The notes beneath the pieces were generated by a model. It worked only from the letters and a program-made list of their open reading frames with translations, was not told the DNA's origin and made no database searches. Positions 52,501 through 64,000 of a stretch of DNA of 64,000 bases are shown one piece after another. This DNA is from Lingula anatina (Eukaryota; Brachiopoda; Lingulata; Lingulida; Lingulidae): contig NW_019775504.1 of assembly GCF_001039355.2 (NCBI RefSeq), positions 113,999 through 177,998 of the forward strand, given 5' to 3'. How positions within the stretch are numbered: the first letter of the stretch is position 1; each line of letters starts with the position of its first letter. Made by a program: the position numbers and the translations under genes.

Positions 52501-55500
52501 GTAATCTCTGAGGGTGTAAACCACTGCGGTGGGGCATGGAAGTGTGCACCCACTGAGTCTCCCAGTGTAACCACACCTATACTGCCAGTCTCACTGCAGA
52601 ACTTGTCTTCATACGGCTGTCCTGACTCTGGGTCCACACCCTGGGATTAAAAAAATGTTAAAAGAAAAAAAATTATTTTTAATGACTCAGAATGTTCAAC
52701 AGGTGCCAACATGTGTATATAATCTCTACAACGTTCCTAAATCCTTACCTTTGGTCTAAAAAAAAAATACAATGTTTATCTCTGACTTTTAAACTTATAT
52801 TTATTTATGTTTTCTGATCATTTGTACAAGTGCAAAAAATTACTTCAAGTTGAGACATCGTAAAAAAAGTTTATATCAGATTTACAAATTTATCATATTT
52901 TGTACAAAAAATGTTTTACTTATTAAAATATTTAAGAGTAGAAGTTAATTTTATGTATTCAAGTCTAAAACATATTTTTTCAGTGCATGAACGGAATTTA
53001 TCAAAATATCTGTTTTCTGGAATGTTAAAAAAACTTACATATATTCCATTGCAGTTGCTATCTCGCTTTCTGTCAGAGTCTACTGGCCTGCAAAACACAA
53101 TGAAAAGGAAATAATTCTATGAGAGTACATATTTTTAAGTCTGACAGATCTTTCAAGGAATACTTCTATCATGGGAAACAAAAAAAAAAAAAAACTCTAG
53201 CATTTTTTGAATTTTATACAAACAAGCTTAAAAAAATGAGAGAGTATCTGTAGTGGAGGTGGGAAATATTACCTTGCTCCTGGATGATAGTCTGCCACCA
53301 GGTCGTGACAGTCTTTGCCTCGCCAAGATGAGCCACGCAGAGTCTTAAAGTAAAAAATGTATATATTAGTGCAAATAGGTTATTCAGAATTTTATAAATT
53401 TGGGTAAATTTTCATGCTTGCCGGAAGAAGATAAAACAAAAAAATGCAATTCACACCTGGGCCATTAAAGTATCTGTAAAGAAGAAAACAATTCTGATAT
53501 GATCTGAGATAAGAATTTTAATCAAACAAAACAAACATAAATAAATGAATAAATGGAGGTACTTACAGAAATGATACTAAATCCATCCCCATCCAGATCT
53601 TCCCCAGGTTGATGTTCATCAAATATCCTATTAATAGAAATCAGAACTAAAATAGCAACGTCACACATGACTGTGCAAACATGCTGCCAAGCACAGGACC
53701 AGACAGACAAACACAGAAAGAGACAAACACACATGTATCATGTATTATTCAATGTTTATCTTTCCAGTAACTGACAGTCTGTGGGAGTAGTAGAGGATGA
53801 AACCCATGTTACTTGCATTATATCACATACTACACACACACATGTATGCACATACTGATAAACACGCACACAAACACATACAAAAGCATGCCCACACCGT
53901 CTGCATTTGTCTTATAACCTTTAGTGTCTTGTGCCATTGGAACTTTACCACCTCCCTTTAAATCAAGACAAAAAAGTCACTCAACAAAATCCACACCAAG
54001 ACAGCCACATGATATGGGTCACATATATCCTACATCCACAGGTTGCATACTCAGCTGCCATTGTCACAGGGGGCTTCTATCAACATACAACTAACAATGG
54101 TTCAATAGACAGGTCCATTTACTGACCGTTGTCACTGGGAGCTTCTATCAACATACACCACACAATGGGTCAATGGACAGGTCCAGTTTCTGACCCTGGC
54201 ACAGTTACAAACTCTACTCTTTTGTGCATATTCCACACGCTGACTGGATTTGGGGTTGTAAGAAAAAAGTAAGAAGTTCTGAAAGGCTTACACCCCATTT
54301 CCATAGATTTTTAGATCGCTCTATCCCTGTGGGGAGTCTCACTAGATTACTGTCAGCTTGGCCGGCTTAACTGTCTGTCCCGCCTACTAAAAGCTGTAAG
54401 GGGGTAATTAACTATGGTGCCCGCTCGGCTGACTGCAATTTAGCGTGAACCCCCAGGGAGTTAGGTCGATCTAAAACTTAATCCTTAGATCGATCTAAAT
54501 CTCTGGGAAAGCATCCTTAGTGGCCATTTCATCCAAGAAAATAGTATTTGATTTGGCACAAAAGTCCGACTTCACTAAAATGTCCATACTTTTGGCTAAG
54601 ATGGGTCCAACAGGCTGTAGGAAGTATTAATTTACATACAAACACATTACTTCTAATGTGTACAGGCAAATGCACACACACACACACACACAAACTTTGG
54701 CCTATCAAAGTACACATGGCTTTACACAATCCTAACAATACCCCTACAGATCACGAGATACTGACAAGACTTCGTACTGCATTATACCTATATATAGAAT
54801 GTTTACTAACAACATTTCTTATCTCTCTCAGTTTTCTCTGTCTCGAGTCAAACTTGAAGCCTGTTTCCAACATGTTTACTTTTAATTGTCATCAGAGGTA
54901 TATTGTACTTATCAATTACTAGTTCACAACAAGCATATTCAGCTCATCTTTGTACAGTTCAGTCACCAGTTTAAACACACAAACACATGAAAGAAAAATA
55001 GAAAGAAAAAGAATGATGACTAACAACTATGAAAAGAATTCTGCACATAAATTTATGGAAAGAATTTTGTACACAATGCACATATCATCTCATATAAAAG
55101 AAAATATTTTATATTCAAAAGATCTATTGGTTTATTTTTCAGATTACCTCTCTAAGTAGTCACAGAGATATTTCAAACCAGGAAGAGAACAAATATCAAA
55201 CTTCCTCAGCAAGATGTTTGCCAAATCTTTTTCAAACTGAAAGTAAAAGTACATATGATGTGGTAAGTTAGATATTTCCCCCACTGAATCTCACAATAAA
55301 ACTACTGGCATACCTAAACTGCCATTAGACAAGCATATAACTGATTAAATATAATTTTTTAAAAAATCAATTAATTTGGGCTATAGATTATACGAAGTTA
55401 TAAAACCATAAATGCTACATTTAAATTGTATAATTCTACAGGCTTTTTAGCATATAGAACATTGTCTTTATCTCAGTTCTACAAAGTCAGCACATGTTGC

Positions 55501-58500
55501 ACAGTTAGATGAATGTGCTCTTTTGGGTAAAAGTAACAAAATTAATCAATGTACCGTCTGTATGAGATGTCTTTTCATTCTTTCCTGTCCTCTCTTTATA
55601 CCTTTGTGCAGGCCATGCTGTAAGACAACACAAACAAATTATACAGTAATGAAACCAAACATGATAAGAATTGCAGTGGACTAAATTTATTTTGGACTCT
55701 CACTAATATGCCATTAAAATTTGAGGGCTTCCCATGAATCAAAAGAAAAACTGAATTAAAACAATAAAAAGCAGTGTCATGTGTGTACTGGTCAAAAGTA
55801 CAGAAAAGGAACAAATGAACAATTTTGGAGAATATTTTCAATTTTCACCTTTGTCTTTTTAATGCAGCTAATAAATAATCTCAAGCTAAATTGAAATATT
55901 GTGCTTTAAAACTATCATATTTTCATTAATACTTTCATTACAAAAATGGCTAAAAATAGTCTGTCATCTGATTTTAGCAGTTTAAGCTAATCACCTAAGA
56001 CTTTAGACTGTTCCAAGATACAGACCACAAGTCACACTAAGTCACTCTTACCTTTGGCTCTGGAAACAGATGACACGTGTCGCTTCCTTTTTCTGTGTAG
56101 CAAAGTTTTAAACTGTGACAGATAACATCTGGTGTCTCGTTGTTCTCAAAACTGGAAAGTTGTAACATGTAAGAGAGTGTTTTTCTAAAGTTTCCATGTG
56201 TCAGTGTTGATTATGATATATAATTCACTTGAGATCTCTTACAAAAAAGTCCAATAGGATCCTATAAGATCCTATAGGATTCTACAGGATATCGGCCCAA
56301 TTTCCTATAGGATCCTATAAGACTTTGTCGTTAGGGATAAAATGCAACAAAAATGTGTGGCTTGTGTAAGCAGAGCTATTACTTCCTCATAACTTCTTTC
56401 ATAATTTTAAAAAAGTTTCCATCACACAAATATGTGTCATTTTCCTGGACCAAACACAAGTAATAAGAAACTTAGGGTGTATTCCCAGAGATTTAGATCG
56501 ATCCAGGGATTAAGATTTAGATCGACCTAACTCCCCGGGGGTTCATGCTAAATTGCAGTCAGCCGAGCGCGCACCAAAGTTAATTACCCCCTTACAGCTT
56601 TCAGTAGGCGGGACAGATGCTTAAGCCGGCTAAGCTGACAGTAATCTAGTGAGACTCCCCACAGGGATAGATCGATCTAAAATCTATGGAAATGGGGTCT
56701 TAAACATGAAGAAAATATTTTAAAAAAGCATTTGATCAAATTCCATATACAGTATACTTAGCACAACTCACTAAACCAATGCCACCTAGCATTTCTCTTA
56801 AAGGGATCACACTCTGCGCCATATTTCACAATAGATACATTGTAAACAACTCACAGAAATATAATATATTCTATTTTTTTTCACAAAAGTGGCCTTTATA
56901 GTAGTTATTCTTAAATATGTGCTTGTCATCAGACCACATGACCTCCACAGGTGGCTATACTCTGTAATAATCTCTTAAGAGATTATTGAAAAAAGAAAAA
57001 ACTTTTTAGAAAAAAAAAACAGGGACTAACTTTGAATGTATTCATTAACCTTTGGTAAGCATGTGAAAATTGTCTTTTACCCCAGGAAAATTCTTTTTTT
57101 TTTTTTTTTTTGGTCAAAATGAAAAGTTGTTATCCTTTTAACATTAATTTCTATTCCAATTCCATTAATATCTATGGAAAGAAGGGCTCTTCACCCTGAG
57201 AATCCACTTACAGTTCAATGATAATAGGACCAAAGTACTGTATCCCCAGTTTACAATATACTTGGTACTGCAGGGGCATGTATGTACAGAGTCTCTCCAG
57301 AGACATGGCTACCGTCTCATTGTGTATTCCTGCTAACTGCTCCACCAGTCCCAAGGCCACTGTACAGGCTAGACAGGGAGAGAAATGACAGACTATATAA
57401 ATATACATATAGAGGTACAGAGTCTTTCCAGTGATCAACATGGCCACTGTCTCATTTTGTGTTCTTGCAAACAGGATTAAAATGAGAGACTATAAATATA
57501 CATGTAAATACAAATATAAATGACACCTTAAATTAATTTTAAAAAAATGACAAGGCCAAACATTTTAAACATCTCCAACAGGTTTGAGGATAATGTACAG
57601 AATAGACACAGTAAAAAAAAAAAAAAAAAACCATTCCTATAAAATATTTAAGTAAATACAAATAAACTAAATACATGGCTTGCAATTTAATCTAAATCTC
57701 ATTCTACCAATTTACACGAAGAGAAAAGGATAAACAGCATATAACCTGAGCTATTCACCTAATTAATAAATAAATACAATTATAAAGTTAAATAAACTGA
57801 AATACAAAAAAATATTTATATAAAAAATAAATTAATAACAAGTATTATTTCCCAAAAAATGTCAACATGTACATCTATAAACACAGAAAAAAATAATAAT
57901 CTTTAAACCAATTTTAGAGAAACAAATGTTATATTTAAGCATCATGCCTATAATTCACTAGTTTCCAACTCCATTATGAAAGGGACTCAAAAATAACATT
58001 CCTGTAATTACTACTATAAATTGTATTATTAATATATTATTAAAATGTACAGGTATCTTCAATTTTCAGCACAACTTCACCTCATGCACATGTATAAATA
58101 TCTCTCAAGGAAGTGGTAACATTACCATGTATTATCATATTCCTTTAAAAAGCAATTGGTTTCATCACCACGTTTACCATTTGCTTTTATTCAGACAAGG
58201 AAGCGAAACTTACGACTTCTGCCGTCTAGGGTTTTGTTTTGTTTTCGTTTTCAAATTTCTCAAACACCAAAACCTTACAAAATTTACCAAACATAATTAT
58301 TTGCAACCCCATGTGATAGGCACCCAAATTAAATGAAGTTTAATAGCCATATGACTGTTTTCTTAAAACTCTACCAACGTCATGTCGCGTGAAAAGTTGT
58401 CAACTCGACACCTGCGAGTAATTTTCAGTTGCCAAGCGAAAGAACCTACAAAAATATCTTTAAATGAATGAAAAGAATGAACAACACGTAAAATATAAGC

Positions 58501-58631
58501 GGATAATGATACATACTAGCACACGTAAAACCCCCGTTGATTCCTCGCTTTTCGTTAATGATGAAGAACGGGTTAACTATCGGTAGAAGTGCCAACACCA
58601 AACAAACTTCAAACAACCCTCCCTTCGCCAT
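47025..58631 (-). CDS. AOAH: Acyloxyacyl hydrolase
   Basis: Eighteen exons, 5' to 3': 58631-58517, 57368-57212, 56151-56052, 55617-55555, 55236-55148, 53627-53567, 53343-53273, 53087-53039, 52640-52427, 51922-51809, 51426-51390, 51117-51043, 50717-50642, 49287-49132, 48670-48611, 48128-48026, 47603-47521, 47153-47025. They total 1752 nt, 583 aa (vertebrate enzyme about 575), all in phase. AOAH removes secondary acyl chains from the lipid A of lipopolysaccharide, detoxifying it; it is secreted or lysosomal. Hydrophobic signal peptide 1-23. Saposin-type domain with the full six cysteines C37, C40, C66, C77, C102, C108. Acidic calcium-binding DLDGDGFS (185-192). SGNH-hydrolase blocks: nucleophile Ser264 in LGDSVGAHF, GND at 376-378, and D535/H538 in DGFHPN. 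Catalytic residues all appear intact, so an active enzyme is expected. Confidence 0.96.
47222..47380 (+). mobile_element. MITE family D, copy 3
   Basis: In the last AOAH intron. Ends GGCCCCATTCAGAATAGGGG and its near-complement; interior GTCTATTAGTGGATTAGA. ATA lies on both sides. Confidence 0.75.
47407..47460 (-). pseudogene. Decayed duplicate of AOAH exon 17 (3' half)
   Basis: On the minus strand this repeats the end of exon 17 (47521-47575): GGCACTGGC...CAGCTG...TGAACCAG...TGGCTTCCACCCAAAC.AG followed by a GT donor-like GTATAA. Small indels and an in-frame TGA destroy the reading frame that encodes the catalytic DGFHPN in the real exon. Spacing between copies is about 114 bp. It lies in the intron between exons 17 and 18 and would encode nothing useful if included. 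Confidence 0.75.
47639..47690. repeat. TTTA microsatellite
   Basis: About 12 TTTA units, 40 bp upstream (in gene sense) of AOAH exon 17, within its intron. Confidence 0.95.
48700..48800. repeat. Short minisatellite, GTGTTAGGTGTGACA units
   Basis: Five to six imperfect tandem units of about 18 bp next to AOAH exon 15. The same unit recurs at 51990-52200 and 52370-52395 in the intron after exon 9, so it is dispersed within this gene. Confidence 0.8.
49448..49528. repeat. AC/GC compound microsatellite
   Basis: (AC)n with a central GCAC/GCAT segment, in AOAH intron 13. Confidence 0.95.
49948..50436. repeat. 145-bp tandem repeat, about 3.4 copies
   Basis: Units begin at 49948, 50093, 50238 and 50384 (GTAGGTCAAAGGT...). 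Each contains GATTGCCAGTATATGACTTC and ACTATGGACCTATCTCTGCC. The last copy is cut by the N at 50437, so the true copy number is uncertain. It lies in AOAH intron 13. Confidence 0.9.
50437..50604. repeat. GC-rich segment after an N, with 18-bp repeat and hairpin
   Basis: Sequence changes abruptly from AT-rich to very GC-rich right after the N. It holds about three units of GAGCCGGCGGAGCCGCAG-type repeats (a shadow Glu-Pro-Ala peptide) and a hairpin, GTACCGCCAGCG with CGCTGGTGGTAC (50567-50594). TTGTACCACCAGC also occurs inverted at 49770-49782, so 49735-50604 may be a single mobile unit whose middle is the tandem array. There is no splice evidence for coding use. Confidence 0.6.
52190..52440. 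repeat. Degenerate triplication spanning AOAH exon 9 donor
   Basis: The strip containing the real donor (52427/52426, minus strand) recurs at about 52318-52345 and 52255-52285, together with AGAGAAGACAGACTGTCACA (52301 and 52392; a diverged form at 52228). One extra copy keeps a perfect G|GTGAGT; the other has TGATGAGT. Confidence 0.75.
54290..54515 (+). mobile_element. MITE family C, copy in AOAH intron 5
   Basis: Nearly full-length: CCCATTTCCATAGATTTTTA at the left, a doubled GATCGATCTAAA near the right, ending CTCTGGGAAAGC. Strongly similar to 23814-24012 with one extra 25-bp right-end repeat. Confidence 0.85.
56250..56327. repeat. TAGGATCCTATA palindromic cluster
   Basis: Four or more overlapping copies of ATAGGATCCTATAGGA around GATATCGGCCC, inverted about the centre; outer ends AGTCCAATAGG and CCTATAAGACT. 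Probably a small foldback element in AOAH intron 2. Confidence 0.7.
56470..56697 (-). mobile_element. MITE family C, inverted copy in AOAH intron 2
   Basis: The reverse complement matches 54290-54515 throughout, including TAATTACCCCCTTACAGCTT and the doubled right end. Confidence 0.85.
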
Positions 58632-58813
58632 GTTCCACTGTGTTGGTCAGGTGGGAGTCATGTGACCGTTAGAAAGCGGAAGTGATTGCTCGAGATTTTG
58701 CGAGATTAAACCGCCAATTTTAAAAGTTGTTTGTCAATGCCAAAGGCACGGTTGCGGGCGTAGGACGAAGAAGACCGTTTAAAACGAATTTATGAACCGC
58801 TGACGGATTTAAA
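58632..58813. promoter_or_regulatory. AOAH/ANLN 182-bp bidirectional promoter
   Basis: The two start codons diverge from only 182 bp. On the plus strand there is a CCAAT box (58714-58718) and, closer to the ANLN start, a TTTAAA (58778-58783) that fits the CHR element of G2/M genes. CpG dinucleotides are frequent and no TATA box lies at a useful distance. Cell-cycle control of ANLN through CHR/CCAAT is known in vertebrates; its use here is inferred. Confidence 0.5.
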
Positions 58814-61800
58814 ATGGATCCTTTTACACAGGTAAATGAAACGATGACTTAGATTCACAGAAGTTGGGTTTTAACGAGTTCTGATCTCATGTTTTATGGG
58901 ATGATGAACGACCCATCCCAACCGGCTATGTAGCTGATACTAATACTTCATACTTTTGGAACAGATCAACCTCATACGTTAACTAATATAAATTTTATTT
59001 GATACTGTGAAGTAAAATTGATTAGAATGCTCATTTCTATCGGTTGTAATTTGTGTTTCTTTATTGTGGCATATTATTCAGATTTATCAGATTAGAAATT
59101 TAAAATGGTGTCGACTAGCCAACCCCTCCCTTGGCGCACGCCTAGTAAAGGTTGTATTTGATTGCAACAGTTTAAACATAAGTGTCCTTAATTTCTCTAA
59201 TTTCACAGAATTGTGAAATGGTGATTATTACTAGTAACTAATTACAAGGCCAATCAGAAAACTGCCCTCATTAAATTGGAGCTGCCAGGATTCGAATTTT
59301 GTAAAACAAATTTATCTGTGGAAATATGCTTGCAAAGTTCTATAATTCTTTAAATGATTTTGATTTTCAGAGCAGTGATTTAGACACCTCAGTTGCGGTA
59401 ATATTTTCAAAATAATTTGCATGTCAAATGATCCCTAACAATAGCTATAAAAGTTACTGGAGGAAACTTCAAAATGGTTTACTTGTAATAACATGTTGGG
59501 TCAATTTTTTTTATTTTCTGAGGGTTCTCAGTCTATTTTACTTTCATGGTTCTTAGAAAAAAGTTTAATTGGGACACTAATATATTATAACTAACAGTAT
59601 TTCCCTTCACTTAAAATAACTTGTACAAGGCATGCACAGATTTAACACGTACTAGTCTGCATGCTTCAAATTTGACATGCTTAGATTGAGGATGAGGTGA
59701 GAATTTTAAAGGCTTTCAGGGAAAATGGAACATTGGGAAGGTTTAATGTCTTCAAGTTTATCATCAAATCAGGAAATCTGAATGAACAATATGCAGCTTT
59801 GCTTTAATTTAATTTTTTTGTTCCACTCACTTTAACTGTTAACAACATGTTTTGCTTGAAGCTGTAAAATTATTTGATCATTGGATAAAACTTCAAATAG
59901 TAACTGCCCTGCATTCCGATGAACCACAACATTCCACTTGCTCTGTCAGGTGCCAAATACCAAGTCTTGGATATCTGTGTCATGCTGCATGGTTCATGGC
60001 ATCTTAATAACCTTACAACATGTGTACAACTGTCTACATGTCTTTGAATGGACCAGCTGAGTAATAGGAGAGCCTGAAGAAGTGCAAATTACAAAATCTT
60101 ACTCAGTACTGGCTAAGTTCAAACTTGACAGACTGGTATTTGGTGCAGGGCCAATGTTCACATTGCAGACTGATTGAAAACAGTTGATTCATTCCAGTTT
60201 AAATCTTGGGGGTGGAATTTGGTTTTTCATTGGAATGTTAATTTAATGAAAGATTAAAATTAATTCAATGAAAGATTCTGCTTTTCTTAGCAAAGGTAAA
60301 TTGTGTTCTACCTTAGTTTTCAGAGTTGACTAGAAACCAACTTTATTTTCATCATGTTTCTGGAGTTACAGAAAACTGACACTTGATGGTTATTATGTAA
60401 AAAAATATTTGGCAAAAATCCTAAGTGCTGATTTACCTGTGGAAAAAAGTTGATATGAAATTCAGAATCATGTGAAAGATGGTTATATTTTAAATTCATG
60501 TTTGCTTATTTTGGAATTTCACATTGTTGTCAGGTGCTTTGTCCTAGACGTTGAATGCTGGAGTCATTATTTACAAAATACACTGGGGCTAAATTTTAGA
60601 CATTTGAGGGGTAACCTGATACCTGTTTCTGTTAGTTTAGATGGTGTTTGGTAGTTTATCCGGTGGATGAATATCATTAGGACATTTTTTTATTCAACCT
60701 TGGTTAAAAAATTGTCTGACTTATGCACTACATTTATAAAACTAGCACTAGAGATACTTACATACTTGCCAAGTATGGTTCATTACAAGCTTATTATTGA
60801 AATTTTCAATTGAAGAAAGTGCTTAGTACTAATAAGCTGATGTAGAATTATCCATAATGACCCCTTCCACAAAAATAAAGAATGGGGATTAATGGTAAAT
60901 TTAAATTTAAGGTTAATGATAATCAATGGGCTTGTTCAATTTTTTAATCATGACAAGGACCATTTTCTAGATTATGCCCTTTTTACGCTAGAATTGTTCA
61001 GTGTCATGCTGTTTTTTGTAGAAATTGTTGGAGCGCACTCGTCAAAGGCGCGAGCAGCTCACTCAGAAGATGGCAGAATCTCCGCGTGCTGCTCCACGAA
61101 AACGACGCACGCCTCTCGCTGAGGATCTGACGGATAATATTGTGCAAGAAGAAAATATAGGTAAATGAAGGAGCTTCATGGATCAACTTTAAAGTGCTAA
61201 ATCCAATTTAACCTCCATGCATTAAGTTTTAAAAATGTTAGACTTGAAAAAAGTTTCAGCTGTTTTTATTTTTGATCACATTCTGAGAATTCATTGATCA
61301 CAGTGGACTTTATGTGATCAGTTCAGTCATCATCATTTGAACATTAATTATTTGTATTTTTAAATCTCAGATGATGACTCCCCAAACAAGCGCCAGTGTG
61401 TGCGCGAGGCAGAGCGCGAGATGAAGGCTGACACGCCTGCGGTACAGGGAGTGAAGTCAAGAATGCAGAAACTGGTGCAAGAACAGAACAAATGGAAAGA
61501 TGAGAACGGTAAGGGGGCTAGGGTCTAAATGATGGAATAAAATAAATTATTATGTTAAAACTAAAGTTAAAAGTACAATGAAACTTCAAATACAACAATT
61601 AACTAACTACAATCAACAATAACCTAAGTTTACTTTATTCATTTCTTAAAAGGCCATGTTTTAGGTATTTGATCAAATGGTATTCTTAACAGTTATTAAA
61701 TTCAGTATACCAGCTCCAAGAGTTATCATAACAATAGATAAATAATAACTAAAGCTTACATGTTTAAGTTCATAATTTCTGAAATTTTGGTTCACCCCAG

Positions 61801-62342
61801 CTTTGTGAAGTGTAGCTTTTTATTTAGTTTGAAATATTAATTAAGCTAGAAATTGTCCAGAATCTGGTTGAAGAGTTCAACATAACCCTAATGTCTTTGT
61901 TATATTAACTTTAAGTGATTATTGCAATAAAAGTAACTTGAATAATTATGATAATAAAAAAAAATTTAAATGAAAATTATAAATTTAGGTGGTGAGAACA
62001 TGGAGGTTGAACAGCCAGTGGCAAAGCCCCGGGATCCCGACCCCGCATCCCCTCCCCAGCCGACCCCCACTGCCAGGAAGAACCGCCTGGCAGCCCTTGC
62101 CCAGTCCATCAATAACTGGGAGGATGACCTCACACACCACGAGTTCAGGTAGGGAGTTGTGACATGTGGCTGTTGGGGGATCTGCCAGATACAGCTTTTA
62201 CTGTGAATTTAGAAAATTGTACAAGGCATCTGTTTGATCATTGTGTTATAAGTTATGTCAAGATGCTAAACATTTTGATTTGGTCATATGAAGTTAAAAA
62301 TATATTTTACTGTTTTAATCAAGTTTATCATTTATATAGTTT

Positions 62343-62375
<33 letters not shown>

Positions 62376-63448
62376 GCATAGCCTTCACGCTGTCTTGAAA
62401 ATGAAATCAAAATTAAACATTCCCTCTAAGCTTAAAGACAAAAATTACCAAGTCTCAAACTTGAAATATGCTTTGCTTTAATTCTAGACCTAAAGAAGAA
62501 AAACCCAAGAGAGTGTGGCAGCCTCCACCTAAGCCAGTGGAGACCAAGCCCGCCTCCCCCAAAAAGTACCCAGCGCCCCAAAAACCAATTGAAACCAAGA
62601 CTGCCTCCCCGAAGAAGTACCCTGCCCCTAAGGCGCCATCACCACAGGAAAGCACGACCACTATCACCACCAAGTCTAAACCTGTGGAGACGACAGAAAG
62701 AACAGAGACCATCGAGACCACCACGACAAAGATCACGGTGACGCGTAATGGTGGCAGCATGAATATCAAGGTGTCTGGGGAGAATGGGGATTTCGAGGTC
62801 GCGCCGAGCAAGCCGCCCAGGACCTATGAAGCTGAAATCCCTGTGGTGGTGAGCAGGCAGAGTCAGAGGTGAGAGTTGTCTGTCTCAACCTACCCAGTTC
62901 ATTTTTCAGTTTGGATCCCCCAAATAAAAAAAAGATATATGCCAAATGAAAATGGACATATTTCCGTCTGTCTGATTGGACTAGTAACTTCCAATCCAAA
63001 AATCTCAGTTTTAACCTATGAGATACCTCAGATATGTCACTTACATTGAAAGCCTACATCCTAAGATATAAAAATGAATTGTTATCCATTGCTGCGTATG
63101 TTTTCCCAGAGACTAAGATCTGAAGATGTAACTCGGTATTATACACAAACAAATAATGATTTGGAAGATGATGAATAAAGTAAAAATGATATTAATCATA
63201 AATCCTTTTTTTTTTTTCCTGAAAGATAACAACACTGTAACCTTTCATTAAAATCAAGTTGCTTTCTGCTACGTACAGATAGTGCCACAAACAAACATTC
63301 AATTTCAAACACTTTAGGAACGTTTCCTCTCTATTTCAGCACCACATCTGTGCAGAAGTCCACGGAGCCAACCTCCTCTCAGAGCTCCTATGTGAGTAAA
63401 CTAACACTGAATGTTGGCAAGAAAGAGGCATGTAATAAGCCAGTGGAG
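58814..63448 (+). CDS. ANLN: Anillin, N-terminal part
   Basis: Six coding exons: 58814-58831, 61022-61160, 61371-61508, 61989-62148, 62488-62868, 63340-63448, giving 315 residues in phase; the gene continues past the right edge. Anillin is the cytokinetic scaffold linking actin, myosin II, RhoA and septins. The start MDPFTQKLLERTRQRREQL matches the anillin N-terminal signature. Further conserved pieces are a basic PRKRRTPL (NLS-like), VKSRMQKLVQEQNKW, and NRLAALAQSINNWEDD before the disordered Pro/Thr-rich part. The actin-binding, anillin-homology and PH domains would lie beyond 64000. Exon 6 has an alternative, better-consensus donor at 63391 (TAT|GTGAGT); both keep the frame open, so the exon end is uncertain. 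The first intron is 2.2 kb; exon 1 codes only six residues. Confidence 0.93.
62345..62373. repeat. Poly-T run
   Basis: A T homopolymer of about 29 bp in ANLN intron 4. Confidence 0.95.
62531..62632 (+). repeat. In-frame 51-bp duplication in ANLN exon 5
   Basis: Two 17-residue units, KPVETKPASPKKYPAPQ (62531-62581) and KPIETKTASPKKYPAPK (62582-62632), lie back to back. Nucleotide differences are mostly synonymous or conservative, suggesting an older duplication kept as protein. Confidence 0.9.
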
Positions 63449-63818
63449 GTGAGAGCTGACCTCAGAGGCCTTTAGGCTAGTAGAGCTTGCGGTGTGAAGT
63501 AGAATGAATTTGAGTTTGTGGTGGAGTTCCTCGTAACCTTCTTAACCTGTTTAATTGTTTGTTTGTATATAATTTGGCCCCTGTGCCTTTTCAAGGAATG
63601 TTGAGACAAGAGCAAAACCCCTGAGGTAGCCTTGATGTGGATTGAAATTAATTCAGTTGTCCCTCACCCTGTCCTCTGTTTGCATGTCTGGTATATAAGA
63701 TACATTAGGATGTGGTTTGGACTTACTTGGGCTCACTCTAGCATAGAAGATTTATGCCTAATGCTGAAAATTTTCTTATTAGGCTAAGGAAGATCTAAAG
63801 AAATTAAAAGTGAAATCC

Positions 63819-63821
<3 letters not shown>

Positions 63822-63877
<56 letters not shown>
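63822..63877. repeat. CT microsatellite
   Basis: About 27 uninterrupted CT units in the ANLN intron that runs to the window end. No further exon seen in 63449-64000. Confidence 0.95.
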
Positions 63878-63882
<5 letters not shown>

Positions 63883-64000
63883 TGAAAATTAAAAATTCTT
63901 GATTTGACTAAAATAATCCAAATTGTTAGCTCAGAGTGAGTCCAGTAGTAGTAGTAGGCAGTTTTAACTCATGGTGTCTGTTAGTGTATACTATGTGTGA

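Overview
This window is nuclear DNA of an animal. It is AT-rich, with spliced genes whose small exons have GT-AG borders and open introns, and with many microsatellites, MITE-like elements and a LINE remnant. No organelle, bacterial or viral genes are seen. The proteins are clear orthologs of vertebrate genes but divergent in sequence, and the repeat content resembles marine invertebrates. A mollusc or other lophotrochozoan is my best guess; this is inference and the species is not determinable from the window.

Six protein-coding genes can be assembled exon by exon with every reading phase matching. From left to right: (1) purine nucleoside phosphorylase, minus strand, first three coding exons only (4636-13215), the rest lying off the left edge; (2) CEP89, plus strand, 20 coding exons (16703-30936), about 766 aa; (3) a BTB-BACK-Kelch (KLHL) protein, minus, 6 exons (34222-38064), about 589 aa; (4) CTU2, plus, 15 exons (38879-44484), about 456 aa; (5) acyloxyacyl hydrolase AOAH, minus, 18 exons (47025-58631), about 583 aa; (6) anillin ANLN, plus, N-terminal exons only (58814-63448), running off the right edge.

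The layout alternates. PNP/CEP89, KLHL/CTU2 and AOAH/ANLN are head to head (3.5 kb, 0.8 kb and 0.18 kb between start codons). CEP89/KLHL and CTU2/AOAH are tail to tail. The products serve unrelated jobs: purine salvage, centriole appendages and cilia, Cullin-3 substrate binding, tRNA wobble thiolation, lipopolysaccharide deacylation, and cytokinesis.

Non-genic sequence is rich in mobile-element debris: an 8-bp-TSD hairpin MITE, a 1.04 kb TA-flanked element with internal palindromes, a 2.9 kb long-terminal-inverted-repeat structure holding a decayed LINE reverse-transcriptase tail, two multi-copy MITE families, a CAGGG...GGATCCAG-ended family, and tandem repeats. Two single N bases (20748, 50437) sit at repeat junctions and suggest assembly joins. 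I found no unknown multi-gene system. The observations most worth checking are the AOAH-ANLN adjacency, a decayed duplicate AOAH exon, duplicated AOAH donor sites, and the unusual transposon structures.
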